Shown here: positions 1-9,038 of the stretch, one piece after another
Layout: each line of letters starts with the position of its first letter
Numbering within the stretch: the first letter of the stretch is position 1
Assembly (NCBI GenBank): GCA_937901915.1
Contig: CALGUD010000096.1
Coordinates: forward strand, 1 to 42,303
Direction of reading: 5' to 3'
From: an uncultured Flavobacteriaceae bacterium
Lineage (GTDB): Bacteria; Bacteroidota; Bacteroidia; Flavobacteriales; Flavobacteriaceae
DNA: 42,303 nucleotides
Position numbers and translations under genes: made by a program
The notes under the pieces: model-generated
The model's database searches: none
Told to the model about the DNA's origin: nothing
The model's input: the letters and a program-made list of their open reading frames with translations, nothing else

Positions 1-1209
1 AAAGCGATTGATTGCCGCAGGTTGCGCAGTGACACGGGTTGCATCACGTTCGACGAAGGGTATGGAAATACCGGTTCCTGCGAAAGTGCAATTACTTTTT
101 TAGATGGGGAAAAAGGTATTTTAAGGTACAGGGGATATGCCATAGAAGAGCTTGCTGAAAAGGCAGATTTTTTAGAAGTTGCATACCTCTTGATTTTTGG
201 AGAACTTCCAACTAAAGAAAAGCTGGAAAAATTTCATAAGGATATAAGAGAACATTCTGAAGTAGATGAAGATGTTAAAAAAATTGTAGATAGCTTTCCG
301 AGATCCGCCCATCCAATGGGAGTACTGTCCTCACTTACCAGTGCGTTGACTGCCTTTAATCCTCATTGTGTTGATGTTGACTCTGAAGAAGATATGTATA
401 ATGCCATTGTAACTATTATGGGTAAATTTCCTGTATTAGCTGCATGGACATTACGTAAAATAAAATCAAAACCATACGATTATGGGGATAGCTCTTTAGG
501 ATATGTTGAGAATATTTTAAAAATGATGTTTAAAAAACCAAATGAGGATTATAAAATGAATCCTATTGTGGTTAAAGCTTTGGATCAATTGTTAATTTTA
601 CATGCCGATCACGAACAAAATTGTTCTACCTCAACAGTAAGGATGGTAGGCTCTTCCCATGCCGGATTATTTGCTTCACTTTCTGCTGGTGTTTCGGCTT
701 TATGGGGCCCACTCCATGGTGGTGCCAATCAGGCAGTAATAGAAATGCTCGAAGCCATTAAAGAAGATGGAGGGGATACTAAAAAATATATGGCCAAAGC
801 CAAAGATAAAGATGACCCATTTAGATTGATGGGCTTTGGACATAGGGTTTATAAAAACTTTGACCCTCGGGCAAAAATCATTAAAAAAGCTGCAGATGAA
901 GTTCTGGCAGATCTTGGTATTGTTGATCCTATATTGGAAATAGCCAAAGGTTTAGAAAAAGAAGCACTTGAAGATGATTATTTCGTAAGCAGAAAATTAT
1001 ACCCAAATGTAGATTTTTATTCAGGTATTATATACAGGGCATTAGGAATACCTACCCAAATGTTTACAGTTATGTTTGCAATGGGACGTTTACCAGGCTG
1101 GATAGCCCAATGGAGGGAAATGCGGTTACGTAAAGAGCCTATTGGCAGACCCAGACAAGTATATACAGGTGAAACCTACAGGCCTTTTAAAGATATTGAT
1201 TATAGGTAA
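1..1209 (+). CDS. gltA: Citrate synthase, 5' end outside window
   Basis: Condenses oxaloacetate and acetyl-CoA to citrate, the entry step of the TCA cycle, in the cytoplasm. The reading frame is open from base 1, so the gene starts upstream of the window; a TTG at 22 is only an internal codon. The visible part begins in the small N-terminal region (KAID...TFDEGYGNTGSC) and runs through the whole catalytic core. Counting from base 22, the three catalytic residues are seen as the His in GPLHGGAN (about residue 231), the His in GFGHRVYKNFDPRA (about 273) and the Asp in NVDFYSG (about 330). The C-terminus (GRPRQVYTGETYRPF) is typical of the type II bacterial enzyme. A strong hairpin terminator follows. 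Identification is very secure; only the N-terminus is missing. Confidence 0.97.
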   Translation, partial: KAIDCRRLRSDTGCITFDEGYGNTGSCESAITFLDGEKGILRYRGYAIEELAEKADFLEVAYLLIFGELPTKEKLEKFHKDIREHSEVDEDVKKIVDSFPRSAHPMGVLSSLTSALTAFNPHCVDVDSEEDMYNAIVTIMGKFPVLAAWTLRKIKSKPYDYGDSSLGYVENILKMMFKKPNEDYKMNPIVVKALDQLLILHADHEQNCSTSTVRMVGSSHAGLFASLSAGVSALWGPLHGGANQAVIEMLEAIKEDGGDTKKYMAKAKDKDDPFRLMGFGHRVYKNFDPRAKIIKKAADEVLADLGIVDPILEIAKGLEKEALEDDYFVSRKLYPNVDFYSGIIYRALGIPTQMFTVMFAMGRLPGWIAQWREMRLRKEPIGRPRQVYTGETYRPFKDIDYR

Positions 1210-1231
1210 ACTTATATAATAATCTTAATTC

Positions 1232-1268
1232 AAACCTGTATCGGCAATTCCCGATACAGGTTTTTTTG
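1232..1268 (+). terminator. Intrinsic terminator after citrate synthase
   Basis: A 13-bp perfect stem (AAACCTGTATCGG at 1232-1244 with CCGATACAGGTTT at 1251-1263) encloses a 6-nt loop and runs into a T-run. It cleanly ends the citrate synthase transcript and separates it from the amidinohydrolase gene. Confidence 0.9.
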
Positions 1269-1394
1269 TGTATTAAAAGGGTCTTAAAAAATTTAACAAT
1301 CCATATACTTAAAAGCTAATATTATAACAAACTTCTTTATTTTTATTTTTTCTATTTGTACTTTTACTCCTATGTTAAAAATAGAAAATAGTAT

Positions 1395-2309
1395 ATGCCA
1401 GAATTAAATGTGAATGATGAAACTTCACCTTTAAAGGCAGTGCTTTTGGGTACGGCAAAAAGCAATGGTCCAATACCGGATCCCGATGATGCATATGACC
1501 CTAAATCCCGGGAGCATATATTAGCAGGGACTTATCCTGAAGAAGTGGATATGGTTGTTGAAATGGATGCTCTTGTAAAAATTTTTAAAAAGTACGGAGT
1601 AGATGTTTACCGTCCGGAAGTCATTGAAAATTGCAATCAGATTTTTGCAAGGGATATTGCTTTTGTCATAGAGGATAAATTTATAAAATCTAATATATTA
1701 CCGCGCAGAGATCAGGAAATCAACGCAATAAATTATTTGATTAACCAAATTGACCCCAAACAAGTAATTAATTTGCCCACAGGTGCCCATGTAGAAGGTG
1801 GTGATGTTATATTGAATAATGATTTTATTTTTATTGGTTGCTATACAGGTGCAGATTACTCACATTATATAACAGCCAGGACGAATATTCATGCCGTAGA
1901 AGCAATCCAAAAATTATTCCCCGATAAAAAAGTAAAATCTTTTGAGCTGGTAAAATCCAATACCAATGCACATGAAAATGCCTTACATCTGGACTGTTGT
2001 TTTCAGCCTGTAGGGGAAAATAAAGCTATCATTTGTAAAGATGGTTTTCTGCATGAAAAAGAGTATCTGTGGTTGGTAAATTATTATGGAAAGCAGAATA
2101 TTTTTGAAATTACCAAGGAAGAAATGTATCAGATGTTCAGTAATATATTTTCTATTTCTCCTCAGGTAGTAATCTCAGACAAGCATTTTAAAAGATTAAA
2201 CGATTGGTTAAGGCAACAGGGAATTCGGGTAGAAGAAGTCTCTTTTACAGAGATTGGTAAACAAGGGGGTTTGCTACGTTGTAGTACAATGCCACTCATT
2301 AGAGTTTAG
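1395..2309 (+). CDS. Arginine deiminase / DDAH-family amidinohydrolase
   Basis: A 304-residue enzyme of the guanidino-group-modifying (GME, pentein) superfamily. The core motifs of arginine deiminase are readable: FARD at 84-87, EGGD at 134-137 (guanidinium binding), HLD at 198-200 (catalytic His) and the nucleophile Cys296 in RCSTMP. It lacks the inserted helical domain of classical 400-residue arginine deiminases, so its length fits the shorter dimethylarginine hydrolase-like group common in Bacteroidota. The likely reaction is hydrolysis of arginine or a methylarginine to citrulline. It lies between citrate synthase and the proline/P5C dehydrogenase, and a second GME-family enzyme (CtlX) follows 5.4 kb further on, which supports a role in arginine breakdown. 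Substrate choice between arginine and a derivative cannot be decided from sequence. The ATG at 1395 gives a normal N-terminus. Confidence 0.85.
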   Translation: MPELNVNDETSPLKAVLLGTAKSNGPIPDPDDAYDPKSREHILAGTYPEEVDMVVEMDALVKIFKKYGVDVYRPEVIENCNQIFARDIAFVIEDKFIKSNILPRRDQEINAINYLINQIDPKQVINLPTGAHVEGGDVILNNDFIFIGCYTGADYSHYITARTNIHAVEAIQKLFPDKKVKSFELVKSNTNAHENALHLDCCFQPVGENKAIICKDGFLHEKEYLWLVNYYGKQNIFEITKEEMYQMFSNIFSISPQVVISDKHFKRLNDWLRQQGIRVEEVSFTEIGKQGGLLRCSTMPLIRV

Positions 2310-2550
2310 AAAAAATTTATTCGGAATAATTTAAACTTATAAATAGTATTAACTAGTACTTTCATTAGTTTTATTGAAAACTTATCATCTTAAAAGTTAA
2401 TGTTTGTTAAGTATTTGTAAGACAATTAATATTAAAATATATTTATTTATCCCTCTTGGGAAGTATTTAAAAAAGCCCTTAAAGGGAAGATCTGAGTTTT
2501 AGTTCCATTAATTCAGCTTCTTAGAATAAATTAAATGGACTTATAATTAT

Positions 2551-5500
2551 ATGAAGAGAAAAGTTACTGAAGAGCACTTAAATAAAACACTTGAATTAGC
2601 CAGGGGACTTCAAAAAGGAGTGTCAACGGCTAAAGACAACATTTTTGTAGAACGTATTGGTCCTATTGTTAATGCACCGAAATCTAAAATATTCCTGATC
2701 CGGTTAATGGACGTTGCATTTCGGTCGTCAGACTATAAAAAAGTATCCAAATACATTTCCAAACTTTTAAAAAAGCCCGAGAATTACAAAGGGCTTTTTA
2801 AGTGGTATGAAAAGATATTAATAAATATTTATAAATCCATTGGAAGTAAAGTACCCTCTATAAGTATCCCTACATTATTATCTCAAATAAAAAGTGTTAC
2901 CAACTCAATTGTTTTTTATGTTGGAGACTCAAAGTTTGCCGATTGGTATAAAAAAAGAAAAGATGAAGGTGTTCAGCTTAATGTGAACCTTATAGGCGAA
3001 ATGCTTGTAGGAAATGACGAAGGGGATGAACGTATTGAAGATTATAAACATTTAATCAATCAGGATAACATAGATTATATTTCCATTAAAATATCTACTA
3101 TTTATTCCCATATCAATGCCTTTGCCTATGATTCTACTGTAGAAAACCTGGTTAAAAGGCTTTCAGTCCTTTATGATGAAGTATTGAGCGTGAAAAAGAA
3201 AACAGGAGTGGCTAAATTTATTAATCTTGATATGGAAGAATATCGGGATATGTCACTTACTGTTGATGCTTTTATCAATACACTTTCCTTGCCAAAATAT
3301 AAGAAACTAAGGGCGGGTATAGTTTTACAGGCATACTTGCCTGATTCTTATAAGTTTTTGCTGAAACTACAGGAATGGGCCATGGAGCGTGTAAAGAATG
3401 GAGGAGCCCCCATTAAAATCAGGATAGTGAAAGGAGCTAATATGGAAATGGAGATGACAGAGTCCTCTCTTGAAGATTGGCCATTGGTTACCTACAATAA
3501 GAAAGTAGAATCCGATGCTAATTTTAAAAAACTACTTTTGGAACTGCTGAATGAAGAATCCTGCAAAGCGGTAAATTTAGGAATAGCCTCTCATAACGTT
3601 TTTGATCTGGCCTTTGCACTAACGTATGTAAAAGAGTATAACCTTGCACCCTATGTAGATTTTGAAATGTTAGAAGGAATGGCAAATGCAATGGTAAATG
3701 AATTGCTGGCCCATAATATGAATGTATTGTTATATACACCTATAGTGCATGTTGAAAATTATACAAATGCAATTGCTTATTTGGTAAGGCGATTGGATGA
3801 GGGTACAGCTGAAGGGAATTTCCTGAAAGAAAGTATCAATTTAAAAATAGAGACACAAAAATGGGAAGAATTAAAACAACAATTTTTAGATTCTGTTGGA
3901 TTAATTGATAGCGTTTCGTCAGAATCTAATAGAACTCAAGACCGCAGTAGCGAAATTTACACAAAACAAGGTTCGGAATTTCATAATGTGCCTAATACCG
4001 ATTGGGTACTAAAAGCAAACCGGGATTGGATCCGGGAGGTGAAAAAGAGATGGATGAAACCTACCCAGGCCTTAGGGAAAACAGTTCCTGTGACAGGAGC
4101 TATAAAAAAGAAAAAGCGTGAAACTATTGACCAAATTGGATGGAGCGGTACTTTACCCTGGAAATATGAACTAGCAAATGCAAATGATTATAAAGAGGCT
4201 ATAAACAGTAGTTCCTCCTGGTATGAATTAACAGACATTGAGCGTATTGATATACTTAGAAATGTAGCCATTGAAATCCAAAAAAATCGTGGAGACCTTA
4301 TAGGTGTGGCCGTAGCCGAATTAGGTAAAGTGATTACGGAAGTTGATGTTGAAGTTTCTGAAGCGGTTGATTTTGCTAACTATTACGCACATTCATTAGA
4401 AGAGTTATTAAAAGAAGGAGTTGAACCGGAACCCGGAGGAATCAATTTGGTCTTATCACCATGGAATTTCCCTGTAGCAATTCCATGTGGAGGGGTGTTA
4501 GCTTCTTTAATAGCAGGGAAACGGGTAATCCTGAAGCCCTCTCAAAATGCGGCTGCCACAGCATATATTATGTGTAAATGTCTCTGGGAAGCCGGAATTC
4601 CCAAGGATGCACTTTACTTTTTACCAACCGAAGAGTCTGTGTTGGATGAATTTCTTTCAGAAGGAAACGTTTTTGAAGCAGTTATACTTACAGGGGGTAC
4701 CGAAACGGCAAAATTTTTATTGAACCGTAATCCAAGATTAAAGCTGTTTGCCGAAACCGGGGGAAAAAATTCAACGATTGTTACCAGTTTATCCGACAGG
4801 GAACAAGCGATTAAAAATGTTGTCAACTCTGCATTCGGTAACACCGGACAAAAATGTTCGGCTACCTCTTTGCTAATTCTCGAAAAAGAAATTTTTGAAA
4901 ATGAACATTTTAAAGAGTTGTTTACAGATGCCGTAAAAAGTAGGATCGTTGGAAGTCCATGGGATTTTGAAACAGAAGTAGGGCCATTAGCAGTACCCGT
5001 ATCAGAAAAACTAAAAGAGTCTATAGAAAACACTTCAAAAGAACAATGGCTCGTCGAACCAGTTTTGGAAGGAGATTTTATGCTCACTCCCGGTGTAAAA
5101 TGGGGAATAACCACCAATGATTATGAATATAATAACGAATTATTCGGCCCGATACTTTCTGTGTTGAAAGCTGAAGATATTAAAGATGCTGTGAATATTG
5201 CCAATGGAGTTGAATACGGACTTACCAGCGGACTCGAATCTTTAGACCAGAATGAAATTGATTACTGGAAGGAACATCTTCGTGCAGGTAATTTATATGT
5301 AAACAGAAGTACTACAGGGGCTATTGTGCAACGTCAACCTTTTGGAGGTATGAAAGCTTCGTGTTTTGGGATGGGCAGAAAGGCAGGTGGGCCGAACTAT
5401 GTACTTCAGTTTATAGATACTAAAGAAAACGTGCAAAAGGAAAATTACCAGTACTGGGATGATATTCATTTTAGCAAACAAATTGATTATGTGAAACTAA

Positions 5501-5919
5501 GAGGCCAACATAACATTAATGTATATCTAAAAAGAAAAACAATACTGTTACTCATAGACGAAAACACACCGAAGCAGGATATTAATTTAGTGTTAAAAAT
5601 AGCAAAAGTAATAGAGGCTACCGTAGAAGCTTATGCTCTTAAAGAAGTACATCACACAAGTTTAAAAGTGAAAATTCTAAATAATTTTAAGGAATTAGAA
5701 CCCAGGCTTAATCATAAAGTTACGGTACGGGCTTTGAATTATAATACATTGGATGATGATTTTCTAAGATTATGCCATAATATGGCAATTCATGTATATG
5801 GTAGAAAACCTTCTGAAAACGGCAGGATAGAGTTCCTAAATTATATTAACGAACAAAATCGTTCTATAAATTATCATAGGTACGGTAATTTAATGGGAGT
5901 GGAGCCACTGAAAAATTAA
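2551..5919 (+). CDS. putA: Bifunctional proline dehydrogenase / P5C dehydrogenase
   Basis: Oxidises proline to P5C with FAD and then to glutamate with NAD+, channelling carbon and nitrogen towards 2-oxoglutarate. The 1122-residue protein has an N-terminal helical region, a proline dehydrogenase barrel (about 130-440; motif KGANMEMEM near 294, EMLEGMAN later) and an aldehyde dehydrogenase domain (about 530-1000). In the latter, SPWNFP, the general-base Glu735 in AETGGKN and the nucleophile Cys769 in GQKCSATS are intact. A C-terminal tail of about 120 residues follows. There is no N-terminal ribbon-helix-helix DNA-binding domain, so unlike enteric PutA it is probably not an autorepressor. The 241-bp upstream gap gives it room for its own promoter. 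Neighbouring arginine and citrulline hydrolases suggest that P5C from ornithine could also feed in here. The symbol is assigned by function. Confidence 0.93.
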   Translation: MKRKVTEEHLNKTLELARGLQKGVSTAKDNIFVERIGPIVNAPKSKIFLIRLMDVAFRSSDYKKVSKYISKLLKKPENYKGLFKWYEKILINIYKSIGSKVPSISIPTLLSQIKSVTNSIVFYVGDSKFADWYKKRKDEGVQLNVNLIGEMLVGNDEGDERIEDYKHLINQDNIDYISIKISTIYSHINAFAYDSTVENLVKRLSVLYDEVLSVKKKTGVAKFINLDMEEYRDMSLTVDAFINTLSLPKYKKLRAGIVLQAYLPDSYKFLLKLQEWAMERVKNGGAPIKIRIVKGANMEMEMTESSLEDWPLVTYNKKVESDANFKKLLLELLNEESCKAVNLGIASHNVFDLAFALTYVKEYNLAPYVDFEMLEGMANAMVNELLAHNMNVLLYTPIVHVENYTNAIAYLVRRLDEGTAEGNFLKESINLKIETQKWEELKQQFLDSVGLIDSVSSESNRTQDRSSEIYTKQGSEFHNVPNTDWVLKANRDWIREVKKRWMKPTQALGKTVPVTGAIKKKKRETIDQIGWSGTLPWKYELANANDYKEAINSSSSWYELTDIERIDILRNVAIEIQKNRGDLIGVAVAELGKVITEVDVEVSEAVDFANYYAHSLEELLKEGVEPEPGGINLVLSPWNFPVAIPCGGVLASLIAGKRVILKPSQNAAATAYIMCKCLWEAGIPKDALYFLPTEESVLDEFLSEGNVFEAVILTGGTETAKFLLNRNPRLKLFAETGGKNSTIVTSLSDREQAIKNVVNSAFGNTGQKCSATSLLILEKEIFENEHFKELFTDAVKSRIVGSPWDFETEVGPLAVPVSEKLKESIENTSKEQWLVEPVLEGDFMLTPGVKWGITTNDYEYNNELFGPILSVLKAEDIKDAVNIANGVEYGLTSGLESLDQNEIDYWKEHLRAGNLYVNRSTTGAIVQRQPFGGMKASCFGMGRKAGGPNYVLQFIDTKENVQKENYQYWDDIHFSKQIDYVKLRGQHNINVYLKRKTILLLIDENTPKQDINLVLKIAKVIEATVEAYALKEVHHTSLKVKILNNFKELEPRLNHKVTVRALNYNTLDDDFLRLCHNMAIHVYGRKPSENGRIEFLNYINEQNRSINYHRYGNLMGVEPLKN

Positions 5920-6282
5920 ATTTAAGCCTCATGAGATAGGAAGATCAAACGTTATGTCTTTTAATTTATAAGAGATTTACTCTAAAAATCCCGGTTTAAG
6001 GAGGATTCAGGAATTTTCTTTTTAGTAAGTTTTTTTTTCAACTTCTGGACCCGGACTTTTTTCCTAACATTTCCAGCTAAAAAGTAAAAGAAAGGTCTTA
6101 TGATTTCTTAAATAATTCCAACTTTAGACAAAAAGAAAGTTAATAATTAATTCAACTTTTAAGGTTCACACCAAAAAATAAAGCCCCCATGTGTTGGAGG
6201 CTTATTTAGGTAGTTGTTTTATATATTGGTTGTAGTTAGATTCATAAATAACTTTAATTTCAGAGTGCTTTTATCTCTAAAA
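5920..6282. other. Convergent intergenic region, 363 bp, no gene seen
   Basis: AT-rich stretch between the converging putA and small lipoprotein genes. I see no coding frame with family character. The only structure is an imperfect hairpin at 6177-6207 (listed separately); the rest holds A/T runs. Confidence 0.6.
6177..6207. terminator. Probable bidirectional terminator hairpin
   Basis: AATAAAGCCCCC pairs with GGAGGCTTATT around a 7-nt loop, with one bulge and one mismatch; T-rich sequence follows and A-rich sequence precedes. It sits between convergent genes, where a shared terminator is expected. Moderate support. Confidence 0.5.
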
Positions 6283-6714
6283 CTACTTTGTCTTTATCCA
6301 CAATTCTTTGTACTCGCTATCATGCTCACTTACTAAAAGCAAAGTTTTATCATCAATAATTTTGTATTCAAAAGGATCCGACAGACCAATATTTTCATTG
6401 TCCCATACAGGCCACTTTTCATCACAAGAGGAGCGCAAACGCGTTTCTGCACCATAAAATGTTAATTTACCCGCCTCAAAACGCCAACTAAATTTCATAT
6501 CCGATTGCGAACACCCGTCAAAAAATGTTTGTTGATAACCTTCTGAGTTAGATGATAATACGACTTCGCGTTTTATCCCATCTTCAATTGGGTAAGTTTG
6601 TATAGTATATTGTCCGACGAAGTCTGCTTCTTTATCAAAGGGATTAAATATGAAGCTGATTAGAGAACACCCTACCACCAGTAAGATGAGCTTTTTAATA
6701 GGTATTAATTTCAT
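6283..6714 (-). CDS. Small exported or lipoprotein-like hypothetical protein
   Basis: A 143-residue protein that I do not recognise. The N-terminus is a basic stretch followed by a hydrophobic segment (KKLILLVVGCSLISFIF). VVGC fits a lipobox, so it may be a lipoprotein with Cys16, but hydrophobic residues continue past the Cys, so a single membrane anchor is also possible. The body has a beta-rich, lipocalin-like pattern: an 'FVGQYTI' opening, then 'KFSWRFEAGKLTFYG' and a closing 'KTLLLVSEHDSEYKELWIK', as in small periplasmic lipoproteins that report a threshold reading. Three further Cys residues could form a disulfide. It stands alone on the minus strand and converges on putA. Function unknown. 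Confidence 0.7.
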   Translation of the reverse strand: MKLIPIKKLILLVVGCSLISFIFNPFDKEADFVGQYTIQTYPIEDGIKREVVLSSNSEGYQQTFFDGCSQSDMKFSWRFEAGKLTFYGAETRLRSSCDEKWPVWDNENIGLSDPFEYKIIDDKTLLLVSEHDSEYKELWIKTK

Positions 6715-6857
6715 TGCCTAAGGTTTAAATGGTAAAGATTTGGATTATAAAAATAAGGAAAATTGTGGATTAGACAAGATAAATTTAATTTTTTCGACGA
6801 AGTATGTCTTCACCAGCAAAATAGTTTGGCTTTATAACAGTTTCCTAACGATTATCT

Positions 6858-7532
6858 TTAACCATTTCTGTACTTTTTCATAATTTCTTTAAATATTTCT
6901 GCACTGGCAGGAGGGGTGTAAGATATAGCATTTGCTCCGGCTTCTATTGCTGAAGCGATACTCTCATCATTTTTACCACCTGTTGCAATAATAGCAATAT
7001 CACTATCAATGTCTCTTATTTGTTTAATGATATCAGTAGTCTTATCTGCCCCTGAAACATTAAAAATATCAATTCCGGCTTTTATTCTCCCTTTTATATC
7101 CTCTTTTTTTGAGGCTAAAGTGATGACCACCGGGACATCAATTTTTTCTTTTAATCTCATAATTAATTCATTGGGGGCTGGCTTGTTTAATACCACGCCT
7201 ATGGCACCCTGAAATTCTGCATCACGGGCAAGTTCTAGAGACCTTACCCCGGTTGTGATTCCGCCCCCCACGCCACAAAAAATGGGTTTGTCTGCTGCAA
7301 GAATAAGCGCGTGTGATATCAAAGGTTGTGGTGTAAAAGGATATACTGCAATAACAGCATTGGCATTTGTATTCCGTATGATGGCCACATCTGTACTGAA
7401 TAAAAATGACTTCAAAAGCTGGCCAAAAACACGAATCCCTGAGCAGGTATCAATAATTTCAGGCACCATAACAATATTATACCTTAAACGACTGGTAAAC
7501 TGAGGAGGTTTTTTCATTATAGATTTTTTCAT
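6858..7532 (-). CDS. Predicted phosphate-binding TIM-barrel protein, function unknown
   Basis: About 224 residues from the ATG at 7532; an upstream TTG at 7556 and an ATG at 7517 are alternatives. I prefer 7532 because residues after it keep the basic KKSIMKKPP start and TTG starts are rare in this group. The fold reads as a (beta/alpha)8 barrel: a GVGGGIT turn early, an LNKPAPNEL loop, VPVVITLAS and ISG-like FNVSGADKT strands. The C-terminal phosphate-binding signature is ATGGKNDESIASAIEAGANAISYTPP, resembling the last strands of ThiE/TrpF/NanE-type barrels. Such proteins are often annotated simply as hydrolase; no substrate can be assigned. It is divergent from ctlX, with their starts 134 bp apart, so the two may share regulation. 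Confidence 0.75.
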   Translation of the reverse strand: MKKSIMKKPPQFTSRLRYNIVMVPEIIDTCSGIRVFGQLLKSFLFSTDVAIIRNTNANAVIAVYPFTPQPLISHALILAADKPIFCGVGGGITTGVRSLELARDAEFQGAIGVVLNKPAPNELIMRLKEKIDVPVVITLASKKEDIKGRIKAGIDIFNVSGADKTTDIIKQIRDIDSDIAIIATGGKNDESIASAIEAGANAISYTPPASAEIFKEIMKKYRNG

Positions 7533-7641
7533 GATATATGTATAAAGTTGAATCAAGGTACAGAAGAAATTGCTTGTAAATTAACTGTATTAGCAAAATA
7601 ATGTATCTAAGTAAATATTTAGAAAACGCATTAAAATTCAG

Positions 7642-7649
7642 TAATTTTG
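7642..7649 (+). promoter_or_regulatory. -7 box of the ctlX promoter
   Basis: TAATTTTG matches the Bacteroidota sigma-A -7 consensus TAnnTTTG exactly and lies 16 bp before the ctlX start, predicting a leader of roughly 10 nt. No convincing -33 TTTG is seen at the usual spacing. Confidence 0.6.
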
Positions 7650-7665
7650 CAGTTAAATAATATGA

Positions 7666-8601
7666 ATGAGTCAAACTACAAATACCATACTTATGGTTCG
7701 TCCTGCTGGATTCAGGATGAACGAACAAACCGCCGTTAATAACTATTACCAGCAAAAAATAGATGACTTAACACCCGAAACGGTTAATGTAAAAGCACAA
7801 CGGGAATTTGATGGCCTGGTAGAAAAACTGAAAGAAGTAGGAGTGAATGTGATTGTTTTTCAGGATACCGAAGAGTCAGACACACCAGACGCGGTTTTTC
7901 CTAATAACTGGATATCTTTTCATGAAAATGGAACAATAGCATTGTATCCCATGTTTGCAGAAAACAGACGTAGGGAACGTAGGGAAGTTATTTTGGATAT
8001 TATAGAAGAAAACGGATTTGAAATTAATGATATAGTTGATTACACCTCTGCTGAAGATGAAGGGATTTTTTTAGAAGGCACTGGAAGTTTAGTGCTGGAT
8101 AGAGTAAACAGGAAGGCTTATTGTGCACTATCTCCACGTGCAGATGAAGATTTATTTATAGAATTCTGTGAAGATTTTGAGTATACTCCGGTTATTTTTA
8201 CTGCATACCAGACCGTAGAAGGAAAAAGAAAATCTATTTATCATACCAATGTAATGATGAGTATTGGAGATGATTTTGCTATTATTTGTTTAAACTCCAT
8301 AGATGATAAGAAAGAACGGAAAAATGTTGCACAGCATTTAAAAGATAATGGTAAGGAGATTATAACCATAACACAGGAACAACTTGCAGGTTTTGCAGGT
8401 AATATGTTGAAGGTACAGGGAACTGACAAAAAAAAATACCTCGTTATGAGTACCTCTGCCTATAATATGCTAACTGAAAAACAATTGCAGTCCATAAGTA
8501 AATATTCCGAAATTATACACAGTCCTTTAGATACCCTTGAGACTTGTGGCGGAGGAAGTGCACGTTGTATGATGGCTGAAGTTTTTTTACCTAAAAAATA
8601 G
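7666..8601 (+). CDS. ctlX: Citrulline utilization hydrolase CtlX
   Basis: A 311-residue amidinotransferase-fold hydrolase. In Francisella the family hydrolyses citrulline to ornithine, CO2 and ammonia. Motifs seen: DAVFPNNW at 75-82 with the conserved Asp75, FLEGTGSLVLD at 136-146 (substrate-binding Glu), YHTNV with catalytic His193, and the nucleophile Cys301 in GGGSARCMMAEVF. Length and motif spacing match CtlX rather than the arginine-deiminase-like paralogue at 1395. Two in-frame or near starts exist (ATG at 7662 is out of frame; 7666 is used). The Rrf2 regulator gene begins 12 bp downstream and may be cotranscribed. With the upstream enzymes it completes arginine to citrulline to ornithine; the ornithine aminotransferase needed next is not in this window. 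Confidence 0.88.
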   Translation: MSQTTNTILMVRPAGFRMNEQTAVNNYYQQKIDDLTPETVNVKAQREFDGLVEKLKEVGVNVIVFQDTEESDTPDAVFPNNWISFHENGTIALYPMFAENRRRERREVILDIIEENGFEINDIVDYTSAEDEGIFLEGTGSLVLDRVNRKAYCALSPRADEDLFIEFCEDFEYTPVIFTAYQTVEGKRKSIYHTNVMMSIGDDFAIICLNSIDDKKERKNVAQHLKDNGKEIITITQEQLAGFAGNMLKVQGTDKKKYLVMSTSAYNMLTEKQLQSISKYSEIIHSPLDTLETCGGGSARCMMAEVFLPKK

Positions 8602-8613
8602 TATCTTCGAAGT

Positions 8614-9024
8614 ATGTTATCAAAGAAAACAAAGTACGGACTTAAGGCACTTACATATATCGCAAAAAAAGACTGCGGAAAACAACCAGTTTTAATTGCG
8701 CAAATTGCAAAAGATGAGAATATTTCAAAGAAATTCCTGGAGATTATCTTACTCCAGCTTAAAAATTCCGGTTTTTTGGGTTCCAAAAAAGGAAAAGGTG
8801 GAGGTTATTACCTTTTAAAAAAGCCTGAAGATATTACTGTAGCTGCTCTTATGCGTATCCTCGAAGGGCCTATAGCTATGTTACCTTGCGTAAGCCTAAA
8901 TTTTTATGAAAAATGTGATGATTGCATAAGTGAAGAAGAATGTTCTTTAAGTAGGGTCATGATAGAAGTAAGGGATAGTACCTTAAAAGTCCTGGAAAAT
9001 ACTACCCTGGCAGACCTATGTTAA
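8614..9024 (+). CDS. Rrf2-family transcriptional regulator with four-Cys motif
   Basis: A 136-residue regulator with the Rrf2 winged helix: the opening SKKTKYGLKALTYIA, recognition helix ISKKFLEIILLQLKNSGFL (about 37-55) and wing SKKGKGGGYYLLK. The segment where Rrf2 proteins bind Fe-S clusters carries Cys92, Cys101, Cys104 and Cys110 (spacing C-X8-C-X2-C-X5-C), so a redox- or iron-sulfur-sensing role is likely, although the spacing differs from IscR. It starts 12 bp after ctlX and ends 75 bp before a DUF2061-PAPS reductase pair, with a palindromic site between. The probable role is control of sulfur assimilation, as for CymR; this is inferred from position. Confidence 0.88.
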   Translation: MLSKKTKYGLKALTYIAKKDCGKQPVLIAQIAKDENISKKFLEIILLQLKNSGFLGSKKGKGGGYYLLKKPEDITVAALMRILEGPIAMLPCVSLNFYEKCDDCISEEECSLSRVMIEVRDSTLKVLENTTLADLC

Positions 9025-9038
9025 AAAATTTTCTTAAA

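Noticed and set aside
22..24. TTG at 22 as the start of citrate synthase
   Set aside because: The frame is open to base 1 and the family's N-terminal residues continue upstream, so the true start is outside the window.
7477..7755. 92-residue minus-strand frame overlapping the ctlX start
   Set aside because: It overlaps two well supported genes and the ctlX promoter and shows no family character.
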